A stretch of DNA of 64,000 bases, taken from NCBI RefSeq assembly GCF_029227915.1, contig NC_079878.1, positions 19,344,001 to 19,408,000 on the forward strand, read 5' to 3'. A program made the translations under genes and the position numbers. Each line of letters opens with the position of its first letter. Position 1 is the stretch's first letter. Positions 15,201 through 25,062 of the stretch are shown here, piece after piece. Origin of the DNA: Hydractinia symbiolongicarpus (taxonomy: Eukaryota > Cnidaria > Hydrozoa > Anthoathecata > Hydractiniidae). The notes beneath the pieces are model-generated. The model was not told where the DNA came from, did not search any database, and saw only the letters and a list, made by a program, of their open reading frames with translations.

Positions 15201-18200
15201 CCACAGATAAAATAAAATCTTAGATCAAGAAATTTTGATATTGTGGTTTAAAGTTCAAAGGCGCCGACAAATCCCGAAGGAGTATTCAACGATTTTAGGG
15301 CACATTTTGCGCATTTTCACGTTAAGACGGAAAAGGGAATAAAAAATGGCAGAAAAAAACTTAGTTTGGTACAGGAAGAGAATCTTAGCGTACTTATTTC
15401 CCCAATATCCAGTGATTATCCAGTGAAATCACACAAAGGCTACCAAGAGAGAAACGCTACATGTTTTTGCTTTTAAAACGCAGTGGGAAAGCTTAGGTTT
15501 TATTTTAATTTTTAAAACACATTTAAAACCTTTTAGGTTTTATATTTAAACCCAAGTTAAACCACAGTGGGAACCAAGCTTAATAAAGCCTTTTGGTTAT
15601 TTAACATGGATGTTTCCTCATTTCATATTTCAAAAAAGTTGCCCTATTTATCGTGTAAATATGAAAGCCAGGGTGACCACTCCTCCTTAAATTCCTTAAA
15701 TAAACTTAGAAAAAAAAATCACCTTAAAAGTACTTAAATATACTTAAAAAATTGAAATTTTAGCTATTCTCCTTAATTTCTCCTTATTTCTTAATTTTTC
15801 TGATCGTAACTTTTTTTGAAATGTGTTCATGGATTGTTCATCACCAGTGAAATAAGACATTTCTCTGTTGCCTGAAATCCTATATTTTCTATCTTTCAGG
15901 ACATAATTTATATGTATATTTGTATAATATGTATAATTTTCTTATCATCAAACATAGTATTTAACATTAAAGATAGAAAACTAAAATTGGTTTTCTCCTT
16001 AATTATCCTTATTTTTTTATTCTCGTTCCCAGAAAAGTATCCTTAAAAAATGTCAATTGTCTCCTTAATTCTCCTTAATATCCTTACTTTTGTTCTCATT
16101 TTATTAGTGGTCACCGTGAAAGCGTGTTTCAGTTAGGCATGATTCTAATGATTAAGATGGCTGTCTAAAGTCACGTGATTAAGTAACAATTGCTACAGCT
16201 CAAAAATGTTTAAACCAGGAACGTATATGTACTAGAGCGCGGGAATTGTTAGGTATTGTTCTGTGCATGTCATGCAGTGGGAGAAACCAAGTTTAAAAAA
16301 AACTCATCACAACAGTAAGTCATAACTCTGAAGTAAAAAGTAGAATTTGTGAAATTTCGACATACTCACGGCAAACTTGCTCCCCCCGAATTTTTATAAT
16401 TGCATCGGCTCGCAGCGTAACTTTAAGAAACGCAAAAATAATAAAGAAAAACAGAACCTTTCTTTGGAAAGTAAAAAAAAAATAAGAAAATTTGAAGATT
16501 CTGTTAGTATTCGACTAATTGGAAACTAGTTGAGACATAATGTTAATAAAAATTAATTGTTTGTTAACAAACAATTAAAAATTAATAGTTTGTTAACAAG
16601 GGTTACCAGTTGCCACGCTTCGCGTTAGTGCACCAACTGTTCATCAAAGGATGTATTTTGCGGTAGCATCAGTATGGTAACACAGTAACACTCCTTTATT
16701 CATAAAACTGTCTGTGCAGAACGTTACGATTTTTGTACATAGGTGTTAGTGAACGGTATATGTTTACTTGGTAACCTGGCAACAAGTGAAAAGGACCAAT
16801 CAGTTTTGCGTGAATGTTTGGAGTGTGTATGCGCATTAATGCGTAAAAATGAAGTAAACGTAGATGTTCAGGTATTGTTGCTGTTGTTGTTTTTTTTGTT
16901 GTTGTTTTCTTGTTGGTGTTGTTGTTATTGTTGACGTCAGTAGTTAGAACAAATCAAAAAACAAGTCAGGAAACACGTACATTTATAGGTACAGATTTCT
17001 AGATGCATCGCAAACTTTTCAAAGCACAAAGTGAATACAGAACCACTAGTAAGTGTTTCGTTGTTACACGAGTTATCTCTCTTCTTGTGCTTCGTATGTA
17101 CGTTACTTATTTTTTAGCTTGAATACATTCCAGAAATTGTTCGACTACATGTCCAGGTATGAGTCAGCCATTTTGTTAGTTTGTGTGATTGGATTTATAT
17201 TTTCATCCTTTCATCCTTGGGTTTATATTTCCATCACATGTGAAAGTGTAGTGTCGTATTTCTCTGTAACAGTTTTTTTAATACTCGTTGAAGGCTCCTC
17301 CTTTGAAGTGGCCCTAACATTCGAAATCATTACGGTTTAAACAAGCTCCCATGTAGATTTTTCTTAACTGAGTACAATACTTTTTCTGATATAATAATCT
17401 TTTATATGTTAACACTTCCATATTTGTGCCAGTAACAGTCCTAACTTTTAACTTTTAATTGTTTAGTCGTCAAAAAAATATATCTAAACAAAAAAAGCGT
17501 TTACCTTTTTTTGCATGTTGGATATTTTGTGTGTGGAATTTTCCGTACAATATTTCAAATACAGTCAATACGTTATTGTATTGTGAATCAAAAATATCTT
17601 TGACTAACATGCTTACAATGTGGCATTTATCAAACTCCTTCCAATAACCCCCATCCTAAAAATCATTTCCGACAAGAATGAGTTTTGGTTTAATGTTTAA
17701 TTATTTTTGTTAGTTGAGAGATTTTCTAGAAAGGGATGTGACGATAGTTTCAGATGGCGACTGTAGAATAGTACTGATGTAAAGAGGTGAACAAAACATG
17801 CAGACACAATTATTAACTTTTTTGTTTTAGGTGGAAGATGCAACCACGCGACTTTATGGTGTAAAGACATTATTTAACTTGTTGAACATCGAACAGGGTC
17901 ACGTGTTATCTTTACTAAGCAAGTAAGCAAAACGTTGTTATGGTAGCGATGACACCATTTTGAAAAATAAATATTTGGAGGAGAAAATGTAAATGTAAAA
18001 GTTCCAACTAAGGATTTATCGATGATCTGCGTTTTCTTTTCCTATCCAATGACTACATTTACAAATGGAGTTTTTATATTTGTTGTAGGCCGCAGTTGGA
18101 TACCTTGCTACACTCTCTTCTGAACTGTTCAGGAATGCATGACTCTCTGTTGACATGTTTAGAAAAATCTGCACCTCCAAGAAGTCGCCCGATGACACTA

Positions 18201-18203
18201 TAG
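222..18203 (+). CDS. FYVE zinc finger / armadillo-repeat protein (5' partial, 14 exons)
   Basis: Coding exons read from splice sites and continuous phase: 222-325, 7611-7734, 11330-11431, 11518-11583, 11726-11791, 12648-12739, 12816-12910, 13359-13486, 13588-13644, 13726-13800, 14878-14940, 16743-16871, 17831-17922 and 18089-18203 (TAG). Together they give 435 residues; upstream exons lie outside the window. Exon 2 begins with the WVPD motif, has Cys-x2-Cys and the basic RRKHHCRQCG signature, and exon 3 supplies the last Cys pair (VCNEC), so the FYVE finger is complete. FYVE fingers of this type bind phosphatidylinositol 3-phosphate on endosomes. The remaining ~300 residues are Leu/Ala-rich helices resembling armadillo repeats (for example VQTLIFLSQS, IKALCSLLSD, ICLLGNLATS). 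Inference: an endosomal PI3P-binding scaffold. I do not recognise a named orthologue. All 13 junctions keep phase, so no exon is obviously missing. Confidence 0.85.
1528..1971. mobile_element. MITE with repeated GTCAGGGAA motif
   Basis: The ends are inverted: AGGGCTTCCACCGA on the left, and AGGGTTTCCACCGA as the reverse complement on the right. Both ends carry several copies of AGTCAGGGAA just inside the terminus (1540-1630 and 1905-1945). About 444 bp, no coding capacity. I could not find a convincing target-site duplication, so the superfamily is open; hAT-like is a guess. Confidence 0.6.
2917..2991. mobile_element. Short (75 bp) inverted-repeat element
   Basis: Terminal arms CAACCTCGTTCCCAGGG and, as reverse complement, CAACCTCGTCCCCAGGG match at 16 of 17 bases and bracket a ~40-bp centre. 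The sequence could fold into a hairpin. A related pair of arms is seen near 53327-53400. It looks like a very small MITE. Confidence 0.5.
4314..6057. mobile_element. Tc1/mariner-type TIR element with TA target duplication
   Basis: The left end starts CAGTACAGTCCAGATGTAAG and continues through GCGTACGCATACGC. The right end, read as reverse complement, starts CAGTAAAGTCAAGATGTAAG and continues GCGTACGCGTACGC. TA lies directly outside both ends (4312-4313 and 6058-6059), the target duplication of Tc1/mariner-type transposons. There is no transposase frame, so it is non-autonomous. The interior contains a tandem array (4722-5170) flanked by two related non-tandem copies of a ~150-bp block (about 4555-4720 and 5205-5345). 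Confidence 0.75.
4722..5170. repeat. Tandem array, ~55-65 bp unit, about eight degenerate copies
   Basis: The recurring core is GATAGAAATGGTTTTTTAGA followed by TCGCATTTTAAAA and then a purine stretch like AACGAAAAACGGC. Copies differ by small indels and substitutions. It sits inside the TA-flanked TIR element. Confidence 0.75.
6104..6428 (-). mobile_element. 3' fragment of an RTE-like LINE, antisense, with foldbacks
   Basis: This is the reverse complement of the 3' end of the LINE at 22460-23866: it shares the stretch from the AATTGGGTAAGAAAGTGTAG-type sequence to the end region TATACCCCGTCCAACCC. Two perfect hairpins lie in the fragment: 15-bp arms at 6126-6140 and 6148-6162, and 14-bp arms at 6201-6214 and 6222-6235. 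The shared line end reads CCATGCTAGCATGG, so the hairpins look like rearranged duplications of that palindromic tail. Confidence 0.6.
7205..7540 (+). mobile_element. tRNA-derived SINE, copy 1
   Basis: The head carries RNA polymerase III-type internal promoter boxes: an A-box-like TTAGTGGTTATAG at the start and a canonical B box GGTTCGATTCC at 7244-7254. GCGGGAGACCG before the B box resembles the anticodon-arm/variable region of tRNA-Asp or tRNA-Glu. The body (AGCCCCGGGTTAACCCAAGC, GTTGGATGTTGCCGGGAATT) and the tail ending in TATGCACATCTATCTATCTA match a second copy at 49982-50316 over the whole length. The tRNA-like part is too diverged to be a working tRNA gene. Confidence 0.75.
8307..8534 (+). 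other. Unrecognised 75-codon open frame in intron 2
   Basis: An ATG-initiated frame of 75 codons that reads as protein-like (WAEVERIYGMN, YDNVYFAMYHNDQ), soluble and acidic, ending TAA. It lies in an intron of the FYVE gene and has no splice context joining it to that gene. I do not recognise it. Because the neighbouring sequence (9150-9720) looks transposon-derived, a mobile-element or retrocopy origin is the likeliest reading. Confidence 0.2.
9150..9720 (-). pseudogene. Decayed integrase/transposase-like gene fragment
   Basis: On the minus strand, frames interrupted by stops and shifts read protein-like blocks such as AKELDGPGKLLGYRAINQKL, DGHDKL and VLEKVRELERLENAPVDYIS. I associate these with an animal family of integrase-core (DDE) mobile proteins, from memory of the family only. 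No continuous frame exceeds ~60 codons. It is in an intron of the FYVE gene, in opposite orientation. Confidence 0.4.
10935..11175. repeat. Degenerate ~60-65 bp tandem repeat in intron 2
   Basis: About four diverged copies of a unit with the pattern ATCAAAATGCGATTGTACGG, then AACTAAAA, then a T-rich stretch ending in TTTGTTTTAAAA. No coding sense. Confidence 0.5.
15081..15580. mobile_element. PIF/Harbinger-type MITE in the FYVE-gene intron
   Basis: Left terminus AGCTCGGTTCCCACTGTGGT; right terminus (reverse complement) AGCTTGGTTCCCACTGTGGT. TAA flanks both ends (15078-15080 and 15581-15583), matching the 3-bp TWA duplication of PIF/Harbinger elements. The 500-bp interior is full of TTTAAA blocks and has no transposase frame. 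Confidence 0.7.
15669..16115. mobile_element. hAT-like MITE with 8-bp target duplication
   Basis: Terminal inverted repeats are CAGGGTGACCACT on the left and GGTGACCACT on the right. Flanking octamers ATGAAAGC (15661-15668) and GTGAAAGC (16116-16123) agree at 7 of 8 bases, consistent with a hAT duplication. The interior repeats CTCCTTAA/TCCTTAAAT in both halves; non-coding. Confidence 0.65.
16553..16578. repeat. 26-bp perfect palindrome
   Basis: A perfect inverted repeat with no loop, centred on GTTAAC, just upstream of the coding exon at 16743. It is very AT-rich; the sequence shows no binding-site identity. Confidence 0.6.
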
Positions 18204-18280
18204 CAACAACACTTATTTTTAGATGTTTGTTTTATTATAAAAAGTAGAGATGTATTGGAATGTTATATTTTTTACAGATG

Positions 18281-18286
18281 AATAAA
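18281..18286 (+). promoter_or_regulatory. Polyadenylation signal of the FYVE/armadillo gene
   Basis: AATAAA lies 78 bases after the TAG stop and is followed by a T-rich stretch, as expected for a short 3' UTR. An overlapping AATAAT follows it. Confidence 0.6.
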
Positions 18287-18500
18287 TAATCCCTTTTTTA
18301 AATTTTTTATTCATTCGCCATTTTATTTTATTTTAGTTGTCATTTAATTTCCGTCAGTATGTATGTCTCAGTATGTTTACATTCCAGCCGTATTAAAACT
18401 TTGGCTCGCATATTAATCATATTGTTTTTATAAAAAAATTCGTAATTATTTCAGGGCAGGTTGATGATGTAAATGTTTTGCGCATGGCCTAACTTTCGCG

Positions 18501-18540
18501 CAGTATTAATTTTTACGCGAATGCGTAAAAATTAATACTG
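18501..18540. repeat. Perfect 18-bp hairpin
   Basis: Arms at 18501-18518 (CAGTATTAATTTTTACGC) and 18523-18540 are exact reverse complements around a 4-base loop GAAT. It lies ~300 bp beyond the stop of the FYVE gene. It may be a tiny foldback element. Confidence 0.7.
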
Positions 18541-18687
18541 TTAGGGTACATCTATTTCTTTAATTACGACTGACTAACATCAATGTTTCAAGAGTGTCTT
18601 TCAGGTTAACGCATTTTACTGTTGTTTAGCAAGCTATCTACAATTTACTACTTTAAAGGAAGAAATTGTGATGCTTAATCGCAAAAG

Positions 18688-18731
18688 TTAACTTCCCGAG
18701 ATATGTAGAAATAGGCTGTTCGGGAAGTTAA
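18688..18731. repeat. 12-bp inverted repeat
   Basis: TTAACTTCCCGA (18688-18699) and its exact reverse complement (18720-18731) bracket 20 bases. It lies 150 bp from the perfect hairpin and could belong to the same relic. Confidence 0.5.
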
Positions 18732-20719
18732 TTCGCGAATTTTCTTACTCTCTTTATGTAAGTGCAAGTTATTTATTATTATTTTTCTATTAGAAATATT
18801 ACCGGTCTTGTTTAAATTACCTAAATTCTAAATTTCAAAATGTGCTAACACAAGGTCACAGGCCAGTTTACCTGTGCTAAGCTACATGTATAGCCAGTAA
18901 ACAAAACTCCTCAGCTTAATTTAATAGATAGAAGCACAGAAATGCTGTTCAATTCTTTTTAGTTTCACCACATTTTCGCTCGTCAGCGAATAAATATTTC
19001 CTTTGTCCATTTTCCCAAAATCAGAAAGTAAAAATAACATTTAATTTCAAACTTCCATCAGAGTTGAAGGAAAGGGAATTATAATTTAAAGCTCTTGTAC
19101 AAGTTTGAATATAACAGTCGTTTCTATTTGAGATTTGAGTTTTTTGCGCTATACTAGAAAATGTAGCTAGTCACAAATGGCAACTAGCCTTTCATACCTG
19201 TCGTGAAACTAATTGTAAAACTTGGTAAGTATTTTACAAAAAGTTAGGTTTAAGAAAATAATCAGCCATAAACGTCACAAAAAAAATTATCCTTTGTTTC
19301 ATTTTAAACTAAAGTCATTTCATCAGGAAGACTCGAAGGCATTATATATGTAACAACTTCCATCGTTGAGCAGTGAAAAGCGCTCTAACATTCTTTTGTT
19401 CTATAATGCATTTTAAGATTCTTTTGTCCCAAAACTCCCTGTTGTTGGTATTTTTTCAATTTTGACTCGTGGTAAAAGCTTACAAAAATTCGACCATCGA
19501 TGTTCACCTAAAGTAGTTATGCATGAAGGTCGACTCGAATTCTGCAACAGCATTCAACTTCGTTTCTTCTCCCAAGGCTTTCAAGAACTTTAAAAGCATG
19601 TGGGCAAATTTCTCGAAGCCTTCTAGTAGTTGTAACTTTTAGGTTTTTCTGTTTGTATTTTTGGTAAAGTGAACCATTTGTAGCAAATAAAGTCGTAGGA
19701 ACCACAGCGATATATTTATGATCGATGTGGGCAGGGGGGAGAAAGTTTTTGTGGTAACCCCGATACGTACTTTACAGAAAAAAATATAAGAGTGATCTTT
19801 TATATATTTAATAAAATTAATTTATATAGCCAGATGGTAATTTTCATTTAATGTTCCACGTTAAAGACTAATCTCATTAGATGTGGAGTGGAAAGAGGTT
19901 TTCATGTTTCCAAAAGCTTAATGAATGTTCTTTAAAAAAAACGTTATACGATCAAATCGATTCGTGACATAGAGAAATCGCCTAATTGTAATTGTAGTAT
20001 AAATGCTCCATTGCAAAATATTTACATAATTCCTATTTATATATATATTATTCTTTTCCGTTAGTTTAATCATTTAAAAAACATGCGTTTGAATCACTGT
20101 AAACAAGTTTTTGACAGCTGTGACTTGACAACATAATAGTTCGTTTCCAAGAATAAAACTCGTTTTCGTTAAAAGTCGTCGTTAGAGAATCCTAACTTTT
20201 TATCGGTTACCAATAAGGCTTGAAATTTTTTAAAGTAAAAAACATTGAATCTGGTTGGTCTTGTACATGGTTTATTCAGAAAAATTTTTTTTTCTACTTT
20301 TAATATCTGGTGAATTCTAAAAGTAATAGTTGCGTATTGTACAGTTACTGCAGACGATTGATTTTGTAGATTTTATAAATATGCTATCATTCCTTCAAGA
20401 AAACTAAAACAAAATTTACAAAATTCAGAATCTGTTGTTAAATGTACAAGTAATTTTAAATTTTAACGCAAATATTTGCGAGAAGCACGTAATTATTGCA
20501 TCGTGTATTCACGAAAAACGTAACATAGCTATAAAGAAAATCCACCAGCCTTAGTACTTTGCTAGAATTTTTGCATGATAAAAAATTCAAATTTGTGTGG
20601 AAATCCTATTAGAGGCTATGAAGTTTTAAAAAGTTATCTGTATACTTTGTAGCTTAAATTAGCCAGGATATTGTACTGAAATATGGCATTTCAAGTTTTT
20701 AGATTTTTATTTGGTTATA

Positions 20720-21637
20720 CAGTCGACGCTCGTTATCTCGAACTCCCAAGGGACCGAAAGAAAAGTTCGAGATAGCGAGCGTTCGAGATAGCGGAGGTTC
20801 GACATAACGAGCGTATTTCATGAAAAGTTCGAGATAACGAGTTTTTCGAAATTTTTTGAAATTTTCAGAAAAGGGCAAGGGTCAGTAGTTCGGTCATAAG
20901 TATCTGTGGGCAAGCTTTTAAAATTAAAATTCACCTGAATTAAGGGTACTTGAAGGAACTGTTTGGTCAAGAAAGGGAAATGGATAATAAAGAAAACAGC
21001 ATTTTGCGTACATGTATACTTATTGTTGATTACAATTACATACATTATTTTTGATCGAAAAAGCTCAAAATACTAGTTTGCTTCTTGTTTTTCATTTCAC
21101 TTTTAAGAAAACAATCTTCAAAGCGAAGATTTTTCGAGAGCAGAAAAAAGTTTTTCCTTATTGGCTAGCCAAGTTGATATCGTGTTTTTAGGCACCCCGT
21201 ACTTTTTAGCGATATCTTTATTTGGAATACCTTTTTCCAATTCTTTTAATGCTTGGCATTTTTCTGCCAAAGTTTTTACAACGAGCTTTCTTTTCGGTGG
21301 CATTCTGACAAAGGAAATCACAAAAAAAACATTGCAAAATCTACCTGTTTTACAATGGAATGTCTTCTTTTTATTGCAACATTTTGTGACTTTAAAACAA
21401 GCAGTGCAAGGTCTTCTTTTTTCAAAATTCCTCTTCAAGAGTTCGAGATAACGAGCGTAAATCAGTCCAAGGGACTGAGAAAAAAGTTCGAGATAGTGAA
21501 AGTTCGAGATAACGGAGGTTCGAGATACCGAATGTTTTTTTGCCTACTATTGCTTACAGAACTCAAGGGACCGAAGAAAAAGTTCGAGATAGAGAAAGTT
21601 CGAGATAACGGAGGTTCGAGATAATGAGCGTCGACTG
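20720..21637 (-). mobile_element. pogo/Tigger-type element, internally deleted
   Basis: Ends CAGTCGACGCTCGTTATCTC and (reverse complement) CAGTCGACGCTCATTATCTC, with TA immediately outside both (20718-20719 and 21638-21639). Both termini carry extra subterminal copies of AGTTCGAGATA. The 918-bp body keeps only the N-terminal part of the transposase gene (minus strand, 21118-21303) and lacks the DDE catalytic domain, so it cannot move itself. Confidence 0.8.
21118..21303 (-). pseudogene. CENP-B-type HTH end of a Tigger transposase
   Basis: From an ATG at 21303 the frame gives 61 residues beginning MPPKRK. They contain a helix-turn-helix of the CENP-B/psq kind: AEKCQALKELEKG, then NKDIAKKYGVPKNTISTWL. 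In pogo/Tigger transposases this domain binds the terminal repeats. The frame stops before any catalytic motif. The same remnant type, less complete at the N terminus, occurs at 39116-39848. Confidence 0.7.
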
Positions 21638-21696
21638 TATGCCATTTTTCAGAAGTCCGCATTTAAACCGTTCAAAGTGCGATTTTTAAAACCATG

Positions 21697-21910
21697 TACA
21701 GTGCCGTAACCGCCGGGGAGGGCCAGGGGGCACAGGCCCCCCAATAATTTTCCTACTAAAAAAAAAAAAAGAAAGAAAGAGAGAAAGAAAGAAAGAAAGA
21801 AAGAGAGAAAGAAATGAAAGAAGGAAGAGTGAAAAGAAGACAGACAGAGAAAGCCAGAAAGACAGAAAAATGAAAAAAAAAAGAGAGAGAAAGACGTCCA
21901 GGAATATTAG
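21697..21910. repeat. G/C-rich element end plus (GAAA)n microsatellite
   Basis: A GGGG/CCCC-rich start (21700-21745: CCGCCGGGGAGGGCCAGGGG, then CACAGGCCCCCC) is followed by an A run and ~130 bp of GAAA/GAGA purine repeats. The G/C-rich head resembles the terminus of a DNA transposon, but no partner end was identified. Confidence 0.5.
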
Positions 21911-22459
21911 GATCCTTCCCATAGATCATTAATATAAAAATCACTGAATGTTTTAAGGGGACTAGCAGCACATTTAAAAAGTCCAAAAGCGATGTAAATT
22001 TTCCAAAAAAGTGGCAGTACACTTAAAATTTCTGTTGTTCTTAACATTTTTCATATTATTGTACTCTTCGGCAGCTTATGGTAGGGGGAGCATCACCACC
22101 CATTTCTATTTACTAACACCCCTCCCATTTAGCAGTTTTTGTCAAAATACCCATTCCCTCCCCCTGTTTATAAGCATCCTCTCCCGTTTAAGGATTTTGA
22201 AAGAAATATCACTTTCTGCAGGTAAAATAAAAACACAAAGAAACTTGATATAAAAAAATTAATTCTCGCAAAAAACTCCACAATTGCCAGATTAACCAAA
22301 ATTTAATATTGTATATATATAATTGGTTAGGAATCTAGTATTAAAAGGGGAATGGTGGGTCAAATTTTTCTCACAAGGATAGAGAAAGGTTGGAAAGATA
22401 TCATAGCAAAATTACATGCAAGTAAGAAAATGTTCTCTTTATACTTATTGACAAGAATT

Positions 22460-23866
22460 TATTTCAGCGAATACGTTGTAAACACATGCTGACTGACTGA
22501 TTGATAAGTTACTTAGAGAAAGAATTGATATAGATAAGATGCAATTTAGTTTTGTTCCAGGGCGTGGCACTACAGATGCAATATGAGAAAGAATCTCTAT
22601 TTTGCCTTTGTAGATTTAGTGAAAGCTTTTGATAGAGTGCCACGTAAAGTTATTTGGTGGGCTATGAGAAAATTAGGTGTGGATGAGTGGCTAGTTACGA
22701 TGGTACAGTCTATGTACAGCAATGCTAGAAATCGTGTCAGTATTAACGATTCACTTAGTGATGAATTTAGTGTAAATGTTGGTGTACATCAGGGTTCTGT
22801 ACTTAGTCCTTTATTGTTTGTTCTAGTCTTAGAAGCTCTGTCGATGGAGTTCAGAACAGGTTGTCCATGGGAGTTATTGTATGCAGATGAGTTGGTTCTC
22901 ATAGCAGAGTCGATGGAAGAATTAGTTGAAAAGTTTGAGAAGTGGAAGGAAGGACTAGAAGAGAAAGGGCTAAGTCTAAAGTCATGATTAGTAGCATTGC
23001 AGCCAAGTGTGGCCTTGTAGTTGGAAAGTGGCCTTGTGGAGTTTGCAGGAAAGGGGTTGGTAGTAATTTTTTTGTCAGACTTGCAAGCATTGGGTACATA
23101 AAAAATGCAGTAGTATTGGTGGAAGGTTAAGAGCTGACATTCAGTTTGTATGCAAGCGTTGCAAAGGTGAAATTATAGTAATGAAGTATTTCCAGCTTTA
23201 ATGATGTACAACAGTGGCTTATTAGAGATAGTTGAGAACTTCTGTTACGTAGGTGATATGTTGGGCAGTGAACCCCTTCACTGTTGGAAGAAGTGTTATT
23301 GCAGGATAGGTTCTGCTTGGAAAAAGTTCAGAGAGTTACTTCCTTGTTGACTAGCAGAGTCTTGTCAATTGAGTTAAAAGTTAGGTTGTATGAGGCCTGT
23401 GTAAGAAGTGTTATGATGTACGGTAGTGAGACATGGGCAGTGGAGCAGGAAGATCTTGACCGTTTAGAAAGGAATGATATGAGAATGGTTAGGTGGATAT
23501 GTATGCCAGTCTGAGAGACAGAAAGAGTTCAGATGAGCTAAGAAGCAGGGTAAGTATCCGTAGAAATAAAGATGTTATCCAGGTAAGAAGATTGAATTGG
23601 CTGGGGCACTTGGAAATAATGGAGGGTGATAATTGGGTAAGAAAGTGTAGAGACTTGATAGTTCCTGGTGCAAAGCCCAGAGGCACACCGAGAAAGACTT
23701 AATAGGAGGTTATAAGGACAGACTTGATACAGAGGAAGTTGAGTTTAGATCTAACACAGTCTAGATCAGATTAGAAGAGGGTCATTAATATACCCCGTCC
23801 AACCCATGCTAGCATGGAAAACGGACGTTAAGCCGAGAATGATGATGATGATGATGATGATGATGA
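22460..23866 (+). mobile_element. RTE-like LINE, 5'-truncated and mutated
   Basis: Reverse-transcriptase motifs are read in sequence: FVPGRGTTDAI, FAFVDLVKAFDRVPRKVIWW, VGVHQGSVLSPLLFV, then the active-site box, here YADELVLIA. The usual YADD has become YADE, removing a catalytic Asp. After a frameshift there is a Cys-rich block (CGVCRKGVGSN, CKRCKG) and then the conserved tail RNDMRMVRWICM. The element ends in a (GAT)n run (23843-23866) instead of poly(A), typical of RTE-clade LINEs. Frameshifts and missing 5' half make it a dead copy. A related 3' end lies antisense at 6104-6428. Confidence 0.7.
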
Positions 23867-24436
23867 CATGCAAACACATGACTGACTCTTAAAATTTGTT
23901 GTGAACTTGTAAACTAAAGAAAGAAACCCTAAAAAAACTCATGAAAACTTCTTTCTGTAAAAATCCATCTTTTAAAGATTACCTTCATCCTCAAAATCTT
24001 TTCCTCAAAAAGAAAAGTTAGCCATAAAAAGTTAAATTAAAAAAATAAAAAAACTGTTAAAATTCAATTCTAAACCCAACGGGATTAACAATGAATCTGT
24101 TAGCGAAATTGGCATTAGCATTTATCAATATATCTATATTTCAATATGTATAACAGTTCCTTATACATTGTCTGAAAATATGTCTTTCACGTCTTTTCGA
24201 CATCCACGACTTTGTCTGCATCAAAACAACAAAATTATAGTAGCTAAATGGATGTTTGAATGTTTTTACTAATTCGCTTTTCATCCGATAACTTCCCATT
24301 CCATCACAATTTTTTCAAAGTTAATTTTAGAGATGATGAACCATAAAGTTATGTAGTTGGCGGGGTTAAATATTCGCTTTTAGATAATTACGTAATAAGG
24401 ACAGTATATATAAGCTACATATGCAGTCAGTCAGGC

Positions 24437-25062
24437 ATAACCGCAAATTTGGCTATCCTCCCAAATTAGGATAGTAGCTTAGTTAGGAGATTTTCCATAG
24501 ACTAGTTAGGAGATCATCTCCTATTTAGGAGATGTGTTTTCGTCTTTTACAATTATCTCGACAACCACGTCTGGTCGCGCCATCTTCTTTCGGAGTTTTG
24601 TTGCTCATTACATCATCTTCGTTCGAGCAAAATTTTTTATAATTTGCTTCACGGGACTAAAAATTATACGTCAAAAGTCTTTGGATCGGCTAATTAGACG
24701 AGAAATAGTCTATTTAGGCTATGCGCCACCATGTTGAAAATATGCGCGCGAAAAATTTAGCCTTTTTTTAGAAGCAACCGTGGCCGTAAAACAAAGAAGC
24801 CGTAACACAGCGCATGCATTCTTAATCAAAACAAACTAAACGCTATATCTTCTGACAGCGCAAATAATAAAGAAAAATATATTTGGACCATCAAAAAGGG
24901 GTTCTATAGAATGTTTTTAGCTAATAAAATCATTGCGATTATGCAACAGAACAGCTATAGGCAGCAAAAAGCATGTTGATAGCCTAATTAGGAGAGATAA
25001 ATCGCCTAATAGGCTATCGTAGACTAATTAGACTATTATAGCCTAAACTGGCAGTTGTGGCA
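24437..25062. mobile_element. Possible MITE with TAGGAGAT foldbacks
   Basis: Left end AACCGCAAATTTGGCTATCC and right end, as reverse complement CCACAACTGCCAGTTTAGGC then TAT, are weakly inverted. Inside there are repeated TTAGGAGA/TCTCCTA and TAGCCTA/TAGGCTA words in both orientations (24470-24535, 24980-25045). The terminal match is imperfect, so boundaries are approximate. Confidence 0.4.

Larger units (their letters stand above)
18287..20717. other. Intergenic, AT-rich, no gene seen
   Basis: No supported exon, RNA gene or named element. The only structured pieces are a perfect hairpin at 18501-18540 and a second inverted repeat at 18688-18731. Open frames here are short and lack protein character. 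Confidence 0.6.

Noticed and set aside
21686-22022. Ser/Leu/Phe-rich minus-strand frames
   Set aside because: Antisense of the GAAA microsatellite; translation artefact.
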